The notes under the pieces were generated by a model that was given only the letters and a program-made list of their open reading frames with translations, was not told the origin of the DNA and ran no database searches. Made by a program: the position numbers and the translations under genes. 64,000 nt of DNA. Origin: an uncultured Oscillospiraceae bacterium (lineage in GTDB: Bacteria > Bacillota > Clostridia > Oscillospirales > Oscillospiraceae). The stretch is taken from positions 34,202 through 98,201 of the forward strand of contig CAKTHQ010000003.1 in NCBI GenBank assembly GCA_934565415.1. Direction: 5' to 3'. The number at the start of each line of letters is the position of its first letter. Within the stretch, counting starts at the first letter, position 1. This document shows, piece by piece, positions 34,080-43,124 of this stretch.

Positions 34080-34874
34080 TTACGACAGCAGCAGCTTGTC
34101 GTCAGCCTCGTCGGAGCCGGAGGCTTTGCTGAACAGCTCCAGCAGCTGCTCTACGGTGAGCTTCTTCTTTTCCTCGCCGGAGACATCCACGGCCACATGG
34201 CCGTCGTACATCATGATGAGGCGGTTGCCGTAGGCAATGGCGTCCCGCATATTGTGGGTAATCATCATGGTGGTCAGGTGGTTCTTTTCTACGATCCGCT
34301 GGGTGGCTTCCAGTACCTTGGCGGCGGTTTTGGGGTCCAGGGCGGCGGTGTGCTCGTCCAGGAGCAGCAGCTTGGGTTTCTGCAGGGTGGCCATCAGCAA
34401 TGTCAGGGCCTGCCGCTGGCCGCCGGAAAGAAGGCCTACCTTGGCGGTCATCCGGTTTTCCAGCCCCAGGTCCAGGATCTTCAGCTGCTCTTTGTAGCGC
34501 TCCCGGTCTGCATTTGTGATGCCCGTGCGCAGGGTACGCTTTTTGCCCCGGCGGTCGGCCAGAGCCAGATTTTCTTCAATCTGCATGGTGGCGGCAGTGC
34601 CCATCATGGGGTCCTGGAATACCCGGCCCAGGTCTACGGCCCGCTTGTATTCGGGCAGGCGGGTGATGTCCTTGCCGTCCAGAAGGATGGAACCAGTGTC
34701 CACCTGGATGGTACCGGCTACGGCGTTCAGCATGGTGGATTTGCCCGCACCGTTGCCGCCGATGACGGTAACAAAGTCCCCGTCGTTCAGGGTCAGGTTC
34801 AGGCCGTTCAGGGCGGTTTTGGCATTGACGGTGCCGGGGTTAAAGGTCTTGCTTACATTTTTGATTTCCAGCAT
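34080..34874 (-). CDS. ABC importer ATP-binding protein (TrpZ-like)
   Basis: 264 residues. Walker A GGNGAGKST near residue 40, signature LSGGQRQAL near residue 148, Walker B LLLLDEHTAALD near residue 170. It energises import through the permease next to it. The set matches the TrpXYZ-type importers (ABC_sub_bind family). GGAGGTG precedes ATG 34874, which shares one base with the permease stop; a 19-codon extension upstream is rejected. Confidence 0.88.
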   Translation of the reverse strand: MLEIKNVSKTFNPGTVNAKTALNGLNLTLNDGDFVTVIGGNGAGKSTMLNAVAGTIQVDTGSILLDGKDITRLPEYKRAVDLGRVFQDPMMGTAATMQIEENLALADRRGKKRTLRTGITNADRERYKEQLKILDLGLENRMTAKVGLLSGGQRQALTLLMATLQKPKLLLLDEHTAALDPKTAAKVLEATQRIVEKNHLTTMMITHNMRDAIAYGNRLIMMYDGHVAVDVSGEEKKKLTVEQLLELFSKASGSDEADDKLLLS

Positions 34875-35803
34875 TACTTGGCACCTCCAGCAGTTTTTGC
34901 TGCATTTTTCCGGAAGAGATTGCCCTTCCAATAGGGGATGGACAGGAACAGGGCAACAATCATGGCGCTGAACAGCTTCAGGTCATTGGTGTTAAGGCCC
35001 AGCTGCAGCACAATCTGGAGCACCATGTAGTACACCACGGCGCCGATCACCACGGTGCACAGCTTGGCGGCAAAGTTCCGGAAAATCTTACCCAGCAGAA
35101 CCTCGCCGATGATGACGGCGGCCAGACCGATGACGATGGCGCCCCGGCCCATGTTTACATCTACGGCACCCTGATACTGGGCCAGGAGGGCGCCGCTCAG
35201 GGCCACCAGACCGTTGGAGATCATCAGGCCTACGGTAACGGTAATGCGGGTGTCGATGCCCTGGGCGCTGGCCATGCGCTGGTTGGCGCCGGTGGCCCGG
35301 AGGGCGCTGCCGTACTCGGTGCCGAAGAACCAATAGAGAATGGCAATCAGGACAACCAGGGTCACAACGGCGGGCACCAGGGGATTGCGGAGAGACAGCT
35401 CCTTTACAAACCGCTGGGACACCACCAGATTGTACTTATCCACGGAGATAGGCTGGTTGGACTTGCTGGACATGATCCGTAGGTTTACGGAGTACAGGGT
35501 CAGCTGGGTCAGGATACCGGCCAGAATGGCGGGAATTCCACAGCGGGTGTGGAGAAGCCCCGTGACCATACCGGCAAGCATCCCTACCAGAAAGGCACAC
35601 AGCAGGGCAATCCAGGGGTTGCAGCCGGAGCGCATGAGCATGACGCATACCGCACCGCCGGTGGCCAGGCTGCCGTCTACGGTCAGGTCGGCCACATCCA
35701 GGATTTTGTAGGTGATATACACGCCGATGGCCATAATACCCCAGAGCATACCCTGGGCAATGGCACCCGGCGCGGCGTTCAAAAGGGAGGAGAAGAAGGA
35801 CAT
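34874..35803 (-). CDS. ABC importer permease (TrpY-like)
   Basis: 309 residues with about nine hydrophobic helices, of the BPD_transp_2 family used by branched amino-acid and TrpXYZ importers. IGVYITYKILDVADLTVDGSLATGGAV near residue 25 and GSALRATGANQRMASAQGID near residue 180 are typical (the second is the ATPase-coupling loop). It lies between the binding-protein gene and the ATPase gene. Confidence 0.88.
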   Translation of the reverse strand: MSFFSSLLNAAPGAIAQGMLWGIMAIGVYITYKILDVADLTVDGSLATGGAVCVMLMRSGCNPWIALLCAFLVGMLAGMVTGLLHTRCGIPAILAGILTQLTLYSVNLRIMSSKSNQPISVDKYNLVVSQRFVKELSLRNPLVPAVVTLVVLIAILYWFFGTEYGSALRATGANQRMASAQGIDTRITVTVGLMISNGLVALSGALLAQYQGAVDVNMGRGAIVIGLAAVIIGEVLLGKIFRNFAAKLCTVVIGAVVYYMVLQIVLQLGLNTNDLKLFSAMIVALFLSIPYWKGNLFRKNAAKTAGGAK

Positions 35804-35888
35804 AGGGCGCTTACCTCAAATCTTTCATAAATTACAACACAGGGGCAGGGCGGTCGGGCCCTGTCCCTGTAGATGGCATAGGGAATGT

Positions 35889-36920
35889 TTACTCCTCGAT
35901 GGCGACATAGTCGTCGGGGACGGTGATGCCCAGGGCCTCGCAGTTGGCCTTCTGGTACTTCTTGGTAACCTGGGGAGCATACTGTACGGGCATGGTGGAA
36001 ACATCCGCCTCGCCGGTCAGAATCTTGGCAGCCATTTCGCCGGTGGCATGGCCCAGATCGTAGTAGCTGATGGACAGGGTGGCCACGCCGCAGCCGGAGC
36101 AGATGCCCTCTTCACCAGCAATGACGGGAACCTTAGCGGGCAGCACGATATTGGCAATGGCCTCGGTGTTGGAGGCGGCGGTGTTATCGGTGGGGATGTA
36201 GATCACATCGGAATCGTCGCAGGCCTTCTGGGTAACGGATGCAACATCGTTGGTATCGGTGAAGGCATATTCGGTGCAGGTCAGGCCGGCATCCTCCAGG
36301 TAGCCCTTGATCACATCCACCTGGTACTTGGAGTTAGACTCGGCGGAGCAGTACAGCAGACCAACCTTCTTGGCATCGGGGAACAGCTCCTGCAGCATGG
36401 CAGCCTGCTGGTCCAGGGGTGCCAGGTCGGAGGTGCCGGAAACGTTGGTGCCTACGGTGCCGTTCCAGTTGTCGATTTCCAGAGCGGAGGCATAGTCGGT
36501 AACGGCGGTGCCCAGCACGGGAATCTCGGAGGTAGCGGAAGCGGCAGCCTGCAGAGGAGCGGTGGCGTTGGCCAGGATCAGATCCACTTTGTTGGAAACG
36601 AAGCCGTTGATAATGGTGGCACAGTTGGTCTGCTCGCCGGAGGCGTTCTGCTCGTTGAAGGTGACGGCGTCGCCCAGAGCCTCGGTCAGGGCATCCTTAA
36701 AGCCCTGGGTAGCGGCATCCAGAGCGGGATGCTGCACCAGCTGGCAGATGCCAACGGTATAGGTCTTGGCAGCCTCGGTGTCGGCAACAGCTCCGGCGGG
36801 GGCTTCCGCTGCGGCGGCAGTAGTGGCAGGGGCCTCGGTAGCAGCCGGGGCAGTGCCGGTACAGGCGGCCATGGACAGTACCATCATGGCAGCCAGAAGC
36901 ATAGCAAGTACTTTTTTCAT
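35889..36920 (-). CDS. ABC importer substrate-binding lipoprotein (TrpX-like)
   Basis: 343 residues. A lipoprotein signal ends in LSMAAC (Cys20), followed by an Ala/Thr/Pro-rich linker to residue 50. The mature domain YTVGICQLVQHPALDAATQGFKDAL is diagnostic of the ABC_sub_bind family, which includes the tryptophan binder TrpX and other aromatic-substrate binders. The substrate cannot be read from sequence; tryptophan is a guess from the family. Confidence 0.87.
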   Translation of the reverse strand: MKKVLAMLLAAMMVLSMAACTGTAPAATEAPATTAAAAEAPAGAVADTEAAKTYTVGICQLVQHPALDAATQGFKDALTEALGDAVTFNEQNASGEQTNCATIINGFVSNKVDLILANATAPLQAAASATSEIPVLGTAVTDYASALEIDNWNGTVGTNVSGTSDLAPLDQQAAMLQELFPDAKKVGLLYCSAESNSKYQVDVIKGYLEDAGLTCTEYAFTDTNDVASVTQKACDDSDVIYIPTDNTAASNTEAIANIVLPAKVPVIAGEEGICSGCGVATLSISYYDLGHATGEMAAKILTGEADVSTMPVQYAPQVTKKYQKANCEALGITVPDDYVAIEE

Positions 36921-36987
36921 TTCATTTTCTTCCCTTCGTTTGTTCTATGCGAACTTTTGTACTCCACAGACGGAGTAGCTTGTGGTT

Positions 36988-37016
36988 ACTATACACCCGC
37001 AATTATGGGTTGTCAA
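36988..37016 (-). promoter_or_regulatory. Promoter of the TrpXYZ-type operon
   Basis: On the minus strand, TTGACA (37011-37016) and TATAGT (36988-36993) with a 17-base spacer. An ACTCC/GGAGT inverted repeat lies just downstream (about 36960-36976) and could be an operator. Confidence 0.8.
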
Positions 37017-37113
37017 CAGAAAATTCACGATTTTTCGAAAATGATGTATATTTTCGCTGAAGTTTTGCATATATGCACAAAATCACGGATACAATGGCGG
37101 CAAAAGGTTTTGG

Positions 37114-38385
37114 TTAGCCCTTCGCAAGCTTTCTGCACCCCTCGGCCAGCTCCCGCAGGGTGGAGCAGGGGATCATGGGCACTAAGGATGACATGGCGGC
37201 GGTGCTCTTTAGGTATTTCCAGTTCCGCTCCGGGATGGGGTTCAGCCACAGAACCCGGCCGGACAGGCGCTTGGCTTCCAGCAGCGCCTGGGCGGCCCGC
37301 TTGGTATCCACGGTTTTGGTATCCGATAAAATAAGCAGGGTAGTGGCCCCGTTCAGGATGGGCGGGGCAGAGGCGCACAGAGTTTCCAGGGCGGTGCCCA
37401 GGTCGGTACCCCGGCCATAAATGCCGGAAGCGCGGACCGTGGCTCGAAACCTGTCCATATTTTGCAGCTGAAAGGGGTCCGCCTCTACAACGGTTTCGGA
37501 AAAAAGGAAGGTCCGGGAGCTTTCGGCCACCTGGTTCAGGGATTGGATAAACCGCAATGCGAATTCCGAAAACTGCATCATGGAGCCGGATACATCACAC
37601 AGAATCACCAGATGCTTTTTCCTGGGATGCTTCTTCCGGAATTTCAGGTCGTGCAGGGTGCCGCCGGTAGAAAGGCTGCCGCGGATGGTTTTCCGGAAGT
37701 CCAATTTTCCGGAGTGGGAGGCCGCCTTTTTCCTGGCGGACAGCTCCCCGTTGAGCTGCCGGGCCAGAGCTTCGATCATGGAAATGGCCTTGGGAATCTG
37801 AGAATCGGGGAAGTCCCCGATGTCCCGGTATAACAGGCCCATTTCCGGGTCCTGGGCATCGGCCCCCAGTCCCGCGTTTTCCATCCGCATCTGCTGCTCC
37901 AAAAGGGCCTTGGCAAAGACGGAATGGATGAACTCGCTGTATAGGTGGGGGCTCCGGTCTACGTTGCCCTTGTACTTTTCCAGAAATTCCCGGAGCTTTT
38001 GACGGGCATCCTGGGGAAGCTCCTGATAGTCTTCCTTTTCCCGGTCGTTGAGGCTGACCCGGGACTGCATGGCATCCAGCTCCTCCCGGGCCTGCTGCCG
38101 TTCCCTGGCCTGCCGCTGCTCCTCCTCCATCCGCTCTTTGGCCTGGCGGCGCATGGCGTCCTCGGAGAGAAAGAAGCCGTCAAACACCCGGTCGAAGGTC
38201 AATTGCTCCTCCCGGTTGGTGGCATATACGGTCCGCAGGGCGGTTTTGACGGTTTCCCGGTCCTGCAAACTCAGGCAGCTTAAAAGTCTTGCTGCGTCCT
38301 CGGTATCCTTTGGGCCGATACCCAGGCCCTCGGAGCGCAGCATCCGGCCGAAGGCGGAGAGCTTTTCTAAGTAGACATCAGCCAT
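37114..38385 (-). CDS. VWA-domain protein (CoxE-like)
   Basis: 423 residues. The C-terminal von Willebrand A domain has the metal-site motif DVSGSMM near residue 264 and a matching LSDTKT later. The N-terminal half is charged and helical with an ERMEEEQRQARERQQAREEL coiled-coil stretch. VWA/CoxE proteins work with MoxR ATPases as chaperone-like activators of metalloenzymes or protein complexes. It overlaps the MoxR gene by eight bases; ATG 38385 is preferred to 38424 because the latter lies deeper in that gene. Confidence 0.85.
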   Translation of the reverse strand: MADVYLEKLSAFGRMLRSEGLGIGPKDTEDAARLLSCLSLQDRETVKTALRTVYATNREEQLTFDRVFDGFFLSEDAMRRQAKERMEEEQRQARERQQAREELDAMQSRVSLNDREKEDYQELPQDARQKLREFLEKYKGNVDRSPHLYSEFIHSVFAKALLEQQMRMENAGLGADAQDPEMGLLYRDIGDFPDSQIPKAISMIEALARQLNGELSARKKAASHSGKLDFRKTIRGSLSTGGTLHDLKFRKKHPRKKHLVILCDVSGSMMQFSEFALRFIQSLNQVAESSRTFLFSETVVEADPFQLQNMDRFRATVRASGIYGRGTDLGTALETLCASAPPILNGATTLLILSDTKTVDTKRAAQALLEAKRLSGRVLWLNPIPERNWKYLKSTAAMSSLVPMIPCSTLRELAEGCRKLAKG

Positions 38386-39232
38386 GGATTTCTTCCAATT
38401 CCTCCAGGGCCAGAAGGTCTTCATTGTTTTTCAGGACGAACCCGGCGGTCTGCCGCAGGGCGTCGGGGGTCAGCTCCCGGATGCCCAGGGCATCCAGCGC
38501 GGCGGCCCAGTCCAGGGTTTCGGCAATGGAGGGCTTTTTGAGGATCACATCCATGCTGCGCAGCTTCTGAATGGCGGAGGCCACCTGCACCCGCAGTTGG
38601 TCCTCTACATTGGGCAGCTTCTTCCGAAGGATGGCCAGCTCCTTGTCCATGTCCGGATAATCGATGTGCAGGTAGGCGCACCGGCGGCGCAGAGCCTCGG
38701 AAAGGGGCCGGGCCCGGTTGGAGGTGAGGACCACGAAGGGGATGGTTTTGGCCTGGACGGTGCCGATTTCCGGGATAGTCACCTGCATTTCGGAGAGAAG
38801 CTCCAGAAGGAAAGCCTCAAACTCCTCGTCGGCCTTGTCGATTTCATCGATGAGCAGCACCACGGGCCTTTCGGAGCGGATGGATTTTAAAAGGGGCCGC
38901 TCCAACAGATAGTCCTCGCTGAAAAGGCTCTTTTTCAGAGCTTCCTTATCCTGGGTGCCGCTTTCTACCTGGATGGCCAGCAGCTGCTTTTGGTAGTTCC
39001 ATTCGTAGAGGGCTTTGCTTTCGTCCAGCCCCTCGTAGCACTGGAGCCGCACCAGCTCCCGGCCCAGGGCGGCAGCCATGACCTTGGCCACCTCGGTTTT
39101 GCCTACGCCCGCCGCGCCCTCAATGAGCAGGGGTCTGCCCAGGGTCAGGGCTACATAAAGTACGGTAAGCATGGCGTCGTCGTACACATATTGGGTTTCG
39201 TCTAATTTAGCGCGCAGTTCGTCTAAGGTCAT
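38378..39232 (-). CDS. MoxR-family AAA+ ATPase
   Basis: 284 residues. Walker A GAAGVGKTE at 39-47, Walker B VVLLIDEIDKADEEFEAFLLELL near residue 130, and sensor motif PFVVLTSNRARPLSEALRRRC near residue 165. The MoxR/VWA pair is a common two-gene unit that remodels a client complex; no client gene is adjacent. AAAGGAAC precedes the ATG. Confidence 0.9.
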   Translation of the reverse strand: MTLDELRAKLDETQYVYDDAMLTVLYVALTLGRPLLIEGAAGVGKTEVAKVMAAALGRELVRLQCYEGLDESKALYEWNYQKQLLAIQVESGTQDKEALKKSLFSEDYLLERPLLKSIRSERPVVLLIDEIDKADEEFEAFLLELLSEMQVTIPEIGTVQAKTIPFVVLTSNRARPLSEALRRRCAYLHIDYPDMDKELAILRKKLPNVEDQLRVQVASAIQKLRSMDVILKKPSIAETLDWAAALDALGIRELTPDALRQTAGFVLKNNEDLLALEELEEIHG

Positions 39233-39251
39233 ATGTAGTTCCTTTCTGTGG

Positions 39252-39286
39252 TGAAAATACCCTCTCCCAGGAGAAGGTTAGGGAAT
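39252..39286. repeat. Short fragment of the dispersed intergenic repeat
   Basis: The sequence CCTCTCCCAGGAGAAGGTTAGGG, in two parts, resembles the ends of the repeats at 8488-8643 and 41311-41487. It fills the gap before the HAD gene's terminal side. Confidence 0.4.
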
Positions 39287-39318
39287 ATATCCCAATTTTA
39301 CCGCAAATCCTGCATTTC

Positions 39319-39954
39319 TTACGTTGCTTCCGCAACCTCCACGCCCATTTCCCGCAGCTCCTTCCGCAGCCGCCGGACATCTCCCTTAAACTGGATACCG
39401 GGCAGGCCAATTTGGATGGCTACCTCGATATTGGCGGGGGAATCGTCGATGAAGACGCATTTCCCCAGGTCCAGGTTAAATTTTTCTGCCAGCCGCTGAT
39501 AGATGGCGGGTATGGGCTTGATGAGCTTTTCCTCGGCGGAAACCAGAATGCCGTCGAAGCATTCGGCTCCCGGGATTCGGAAGAAGTAGTCCCGCAGGTC
39601 CGTTCCGGCGTTGCTCAGGACATACAGCCCGTAGCCCTTCTGCTTCAGCTCCCGCACCAGGTCGGCCATGCCTGCTATGGGCTTTAGGGGCTGCTTCCAC
39701 CAGCCGAAGACGGTCTCTTCCACCGCCGGCCACAGCCGTTCCGGAATCCGCTTTTTCACCCGCTCCACGGCCTGCTCCCGGGTCAGGGTGCCGTGGTCCA
39801 GGGAAATCCATTCCACGGTGTTGAACATTTCTTTTAAGAGCAGGTCCATATCTTCCTTGGGGAGTCCCAGGTGCTCCGTAACGGCAAAGGGGGTCCAGTG
39901 AATCAGCACCTGGCCCATATCAAATATAACGGCGGTAATTTTCTGCTTTTCCAT
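39319..39954 (-). CDS. HAD-family phosphatase
   Basis: 211 residues. HAD motif I is VIFDMGQVL (about 9-17), with Asp nucleophile 12 but Gly in place of the usual second Asp region DxD (DMG); motif II LSNAG near residue 118; motif III Lys near residue 147; motif IV FIDDSPANIEVA near residue 171. It belongs to the IA-v3 subgroup, which often acts on sugar or nucleotide monophosphates. DMG in motif I is common in this subgroup and need not abolish activity. Substrate unknown. Confidence 0.85.
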   Translation of the reverse strand: MEKQKITAVIFDMGQVLIHWTPFAVTEHLGLPKEDMDLLLKEMFNTVEWISLDHGTLTREQAVERVKKRIPERLWPAVEETVFGWWKQPLKPIAGMADLVRELKQKGYGLYVLSNAGTDLRDYFFRIPGAECFDGILVSAEEKLIKPIPAIYQRLAEKFNLDLGKCVFIDDSPANIEVAIQIGLPGIQFKGDVRRLRKELREMGVEVAEAT

Positions 39955-40052
39955 AGCAATCGTCCTTTCCAGACATTTTTCACAATTCTATCATATGGCG
40001 GCGGCCTTTGGCAAGTGATAATCACGGTTTTTACAGAAATGCAAAATAATTA

Positions 40053-40081
40053 TTGACAATTGTCTTTCCCGGGAGTATCAT
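40053..40081 (+). promoter_or_regulatory. Promoter of the lysine-riboswitch operon
   Basis: TTGACA at 40053-40058 and TATCAT at 40076-40081 with a 17-base spacer, just upstream of the riboswitch. Confidence 0.75.
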
Positions 40082-40103
40082 AGGCCCAAAATTGAATCGC
40101 TTA

Positions 40104-40264
40104 TGGTAGAGGCGCGGAGTTCATGAGTACGATCCGGCAAGGTCTTGCAGCCGCCGGATACGAAAGGGGACGCCGCCGAAGTGGGCGCCTGATGCAAGAA
40201 GGGTGCCTGCTGGGCCGTCAGAGAATATCTGCCGGACTGTCACGTTTATGTGGAGCGCTATCGT
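40104..40264 (+). promoter_or_regulatory. Lysine riboswitch (L box)
   Basis: The conserved lysine-aptamer elements appear in order: GGTAGAGGCGCGGAGTTCA then TGAGTA (from 40105), GCCGCCGAAGTGGGCGCC (about 40171), CTGCTGGGCCGTCAGAG (about 40208), ACTGTCAC (about 40236) and TGTGGAGCGCTATC (about 40249), whose end pairs with the start. Lysine binding normally favours termination. A terminator lies 43 bases on and an amino-acid ABC importer follows, so this operon is very likely lysine-responsive. Confidence 0.92.
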
Positions 40265-40306
40265 AGGATCCGGCCCAGCAAGCAATTGCTTCCCCTGATT
40301 TTACCT

Positions 40307-40338
40307 GGATCGCCTGCATAGGCGATCCGGTTTTTTAT
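40307..40338 (+). terminator. Riboswitch expression-platform terminator
   Basis: GGATCGCCT at 40307-40315 pairs with AGGCGATCC at 40320-40328, followed by GGTTTTTT. It sits between the lysine aptamer and the binding-protein gene, as expected for transcriptional control. Confidence 0.88.
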
Positions 40339-40362
40339 TATCAGAAAAAGAGGTAAGAAAAA

Positions 40363-41250
40363 ATGAAGAAACTCACTTGTCTGGTCCTGGCCCTTGTGCT
40401 GACCCTGTCCCTGGCTGCCTGCGGCGGCAAGGCAGACACCACCACTACCGCAGCGGCAGCCTCCGCAACATCTACCGGCGTGGAGGATGGCGTTCTGACC
40501 ATTGCTATGGAATGCGCTTACGCTCCCTACAACTGGACCCAGGGCGACGACTCCAACGGCGCCGTGCCTATCTCCAATGTTCCCGGCTCCTATGCCAACG
40601 GCTACGATGTGATGATCGGTAAGAAGATTGCCGAGGCCAACGGCTGGAAGCTGGAGGTTATCCAGTCCGACTGGGATTCCCTGGTGCCCGGCGTTCAGAC
40701 CGGAATGTTCGATGCCGTCATCGCCGGCCAGTCCATGACCGCCGAGAGAAGCGAGCAGGTGGACTTTGCAGGTCCCTACTTCTACGCTTCCATCGTCTGC
40801 GTCACCAAGAAGGACAGCCCCTTCGCCAACGCCAAGTCCATTGCCGATCTGGCCGGCGGCAAGTGCACTGCCCAGATTGCTACCATCTGGTATGACCAGT
40901 GCCTGCCCCAGATTGAGGGCGCACAGGTTCAGACCGCTGCGGAAACCGCTCCCGCCATGCTGATGGCTCTGGAGACCGGCAGAGCGGACTTTATCTGCAC
41001 CGATATGCCCACCGCCCAGGGCGCCGTGGCCGCCTACCCCGACATGACCATTCTGGACTTCTCCGGCACCGACGGCGACTTCCAGTTCTCCGATGAGGTC
41101 CGGGCCGAGAATGTGAACATCGGCGTGTCCGTGAAGAAGGGAAACACCGAGCTGAAGAACAAGATCGACGCGGTGCTTTCCACCATGACCCAGGACGACA
41201 TGAACGCCCTGATGCAGCAGGCCATTTCCATCCAGCCTCTGAGCGAGTAA
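40363..41250 (+). CDS. Lysine-type amino-acid ABC importer binding lipoprotein
   Basis: 295 residues. A lipoprotein signal ends in LSLAACGG (Cys20) and is followed by a Thr/Ala linker. The mature region GVLTIAMECAYAPYNWTQ ... YANGYDVMIGKKIAEANGWKLEV and DAVIAGQSMTAERSEQVDFAGPYF is the polar amino-acid binding protein family (SBP_bac_3). Lysine specificity is inferred from the riboswitch. The permease and ATPase genes follow, but only after a hairpin and a repeat. Confidence 0.9.
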   Translation: MKKLTCLVLALVLTLSLAACGGKADTTTTAAAASATSTGVEDGVLTIAMECAYAPYNWTQGDDSNGAVPISNVPGSYANGYDVMIGKKIAEANGWKLEVIQSDWDSLVPGVQTGMFDAVIAGQSMTAERSEQVDFAGPYFYASIVCVTKKDSPFANAKSIADLAGGKCTAQIATIWYDQCLPQIEGAQVQTAAETAPAMLMALETGRADFICTDMPTAQGAVAAYPDMTILDFSGTDGDFQFSDEVRAENVNIGVSVKKGNTELKNKIDAVLSTMTQDDMNALMQQAISIQPLSE

Positions 41251-41260
41251 ATTAAATTCT

Positions 41261-41292
41261 ATAGCGAACCGGCGCTCGTGCCGGTTCGCTAT
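41261..41292 (+). terminator. Hairpin between binding protein and permease genes
   Basis: ATAGCGAACCGGC at 41261-41273 pairs with GCCGGTTCGCTAT at 41280-41292, a perfect 13-bp stem but without a T run. A leaky terminator here would make more binding protein than permease. Confidence 0.6.
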
Positions 41293-41310
41293 TCCCTGTT
41301 CATGGAAAAA

Positions 41311-41487
41311 GCCTTCCCCTAGGAGGGGTGGTGCTTCGCGCAGCGAATCCAAATAACAATGATTGCCGGTGGCAATCATACCATAATCCTGTGCCCGGAG
41401 GGCGGATGAGGTCGCATGATCCGCATATCGGGGCGTTCAACCTCATCCACCGCTGCGGCGGTCCCCTTTCCCCTCCCAGGGGAAGGC
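41311..41487. mobile_element. MITE-like element with 18-bp terminal inverted repeats
   Basis: A 177-base insertion between two operon genes. GCCTTCCCCTAGGAGGGG at 41311-41328 is the inverted repeat, with one mismatch, of 41470-41487. Internally, GGCGGATGAGG (about 41402) and CCTCATCCACC (about 41442) form a second inverted pair and GATTGCCGGTGGCAATC a small hairpin. It encodes nothing. Similar ends occur at 8488-8643. I cannot see a clear target-site duplication. Confidence 0.65.
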
Positions 41488-41526
41488 AGGGGCTGCAACC
41501 TATATTAAAAGGAGTAAAATGCTTTC

Positions 41527-42354
41527 ATGGAAAAACTGATTCAGCTTGGCGCCGATATTGGAAAGCTCTGGTCCAGGTACGGTTCCTCTTATCTTTCCGG
41601 CATCGGCAATACCCTGGCGCTGGCCCTCATTGCAACGGCCATCGGCTGCATCATCGGCTTTATCTGCGGTATTCTCAATACCATTCCCTATGCCCCCGGC
41701 GACCATCCGCTGAAGAAGTTCTTCCTGAAGCTGATCCGGGCCATTGTCCGTATTTATGTGGAAGTCTTCCGGGGCACCCCCATGGTGCTGCAGGCGGTGT
41801 TCGTATATTACGGCCTGCCCTATTTCTTCGATGGGGCTCTGCGGTTCGATAATATCTGGGCCGCTGCCATTCTGGTGGTGTCCATCAATACCGGCGCTTA
41901 TATGGCCGAGTCCGTCCGGGGCGGCATTATTTCCGTTGACCCGGGCCAGACCGAGGGGGCTAAGGCCATCGGCATGACCCATGCGCAGGCCATGCTGAAC
42001 GTGATTTTGCCCCAGGCCATCCGGAACATCATGCCCCAGATCGGCAACAACTTCATTATCAACGTGAAGGATACCTCCGTTATGTTTATCATCGGCTTCC
42101 CGGACTTTTTCTCTGCCCACCGGGCGGCGGTAGGCGCCAGCTACCTGTATTTCCCCTCCGCCACCGTGGAAATGGCAGGCTACCTGTGTATGACCCTCAT
42201 TGCATCCTTCCTGCTGCGCTGGGCAGAAAAGAAGATGGACGGCTCCAGCAACTACGAGCTGGTCCAGGTGGACCCCCTGGTGATGACCGCCGGGACCTAC
42301 AGCCACCCCAGCCGCAATACCCCTTTTGACGAGCAGAATCGGGAGGTAAAGTAA
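41527..42354 (+). CDS. Amino-acid ABC importer permease (lysine operon)
   Basis: 275 residues, HisM/GlnP-type. After [17 protein letters not shown] come five hydrophobic helices; [19 protein letters not shown] (about residue 77) is the family hallmark, and [28 protein letters not shown] (about 140) is the EAA coupling loop for the ATPase. AAAGGAG precedes the start at a suitable distance. The last 30 residues are an unusual polar tail. The stop shares one base with the ATPase start. Confidence 0.9.
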   Translation: MEKLIQLGADIGKLWSRYGSSYLSGIGNTLALALIATAIGCIIGFICGILNTIPYAPGDHPLKKFFLKLIRAIVRIYVEVFRGTPMVLQAVFVYYGLPYFFDGALRFDNIWAAAILVVSINTGAYMAESVRGGIISVDPGQTEGAKAIGMTHAQAMLNVILPQAIRNIMPQIGNNFIINVKDTSVMFIIGFPDFFSAHRAAVGASYLYFPSATVEMAGYLCMTLIASFLLRWAEKKMDGSSNYELVQVDPLVMTAGTYSHPSRNTPFDEQNREVK

Positions 42355-43088
42355 TGGCCATTCTGGAAATCAAGCATTTGCGTAAATCCTTCGGGGATCA
42401 TGAGGTACTGAAGGACATCGATTTTATGGTAAATCCCGGGGATGTGACCTCCATCATCGGCGCTTCCGGCTCCGGCAAAAGTACCCTGCTCCGGTGCGTG
42501 AACCTGCTGGAGACGCCTACCTCCGGTGAAATCCTGTACCACGGCAAGAACGTGGTGGGCAGAGGGGTAAACCAGCCGGAATACCGGACCCATGTGGGCA
42601 TGGTGTTCCAGTCCTTCAACCTGTTCAACAACATGACCGTTCTGGAAAACTGCATGGTAGGCCAGATCAAGGTTTTAAAGCGGAACAAAGAAGAAGCCAA
42701 AGCTACCGCCATGAAGTACCTGGAAAAGGTAGGCATGACCCCCTACATCAACGCCAAGCCCCGGCAGATGTCCGGCGGCCAGAAGCAGCGGGTAGCCATT
42801 GCCCGGGCCTTGGCCATGAGCCCCGAGATGCTGCTGTTTGATGAGCCCACCTCTGCCCTGGACCCGGAAATGGTGGGTGAGGTTCTTACCGTTATGAAGG
42901 AGCTGGCCCAGGAGGGTATGACCATGCTGGTGGTCACCCACGAAATGGCCTTTGCAAGGGATGTCAGCAACCATGTGGTGTATATGGCAAACGGCGTCAT
43001 CTGCGAGCAGGGCGCTCCGGAGGATATTTTCAGCCATCCCCGGAAGCAGGAGACCAGGGACTTCCTGGCAAGATTCAATCAGGTATAA
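42354..43088 (+). CDS. Amino-acid ABC importer ATP-binding protein (lysine operon)
   Basis: 244 residues, GlnQ/HisP-type. Walker [10 protein letters not shown] near residue 36, Q-loop VFQSFNLF, signature [15 protein letters not shown] near residue 138, Walker [16 protein letters not shown] near residue 160 and switch His in [15 protein letters not shown] junction couples it to the permease. It completes the riboswitch-controlled importer. Confidence 0.93.
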   Translation: MAILEIKHLRKSFGDHEVLKDIDFMVNPGDVTSIIGASGSGKSTLLRCVNLLETPTSGEILYHGKNVVGRGVNQPEYRTHVGMVFQSFNLFNNMTVLENCMVGQIKVLKRNKEEAKATAMKYLEKVGMTPYINAKPRQMSGGQKQRVAIARALAMSPEMLLFDEPTSALDPEMVGEVLTVMKELAQEGMTMLVVTHEMAFARDVSNHVVYMANGVICEQGAPEDIFSHPRKQETRDFLARFNQV

Positions 43089-43093
43089 AAAAG

Positions 43094-43121
43094 AGCGGCG
43101 GGACAAAACCCGCCGCTTTTG
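43094..43121. terminator. Bidirectional terminator
   Basis: AGCGGCGGG at 43094-43102 pairs with CCCGCCGCT at 43109-43117. TTTT follows on the plus strand and TCTTTTTT on the minus strand, serving both converging genes. Confidence 0.88.
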
Positions 43122-43124
43122 CCG

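Noticed and set aside
35712-37334. A 540-codon plus-strand frame opposite the ABC binding-protein gene
   Set aside because: Gly/Val-rich low-complexity product with no family features, fully antisense to a well-supported lipoprotein gene.
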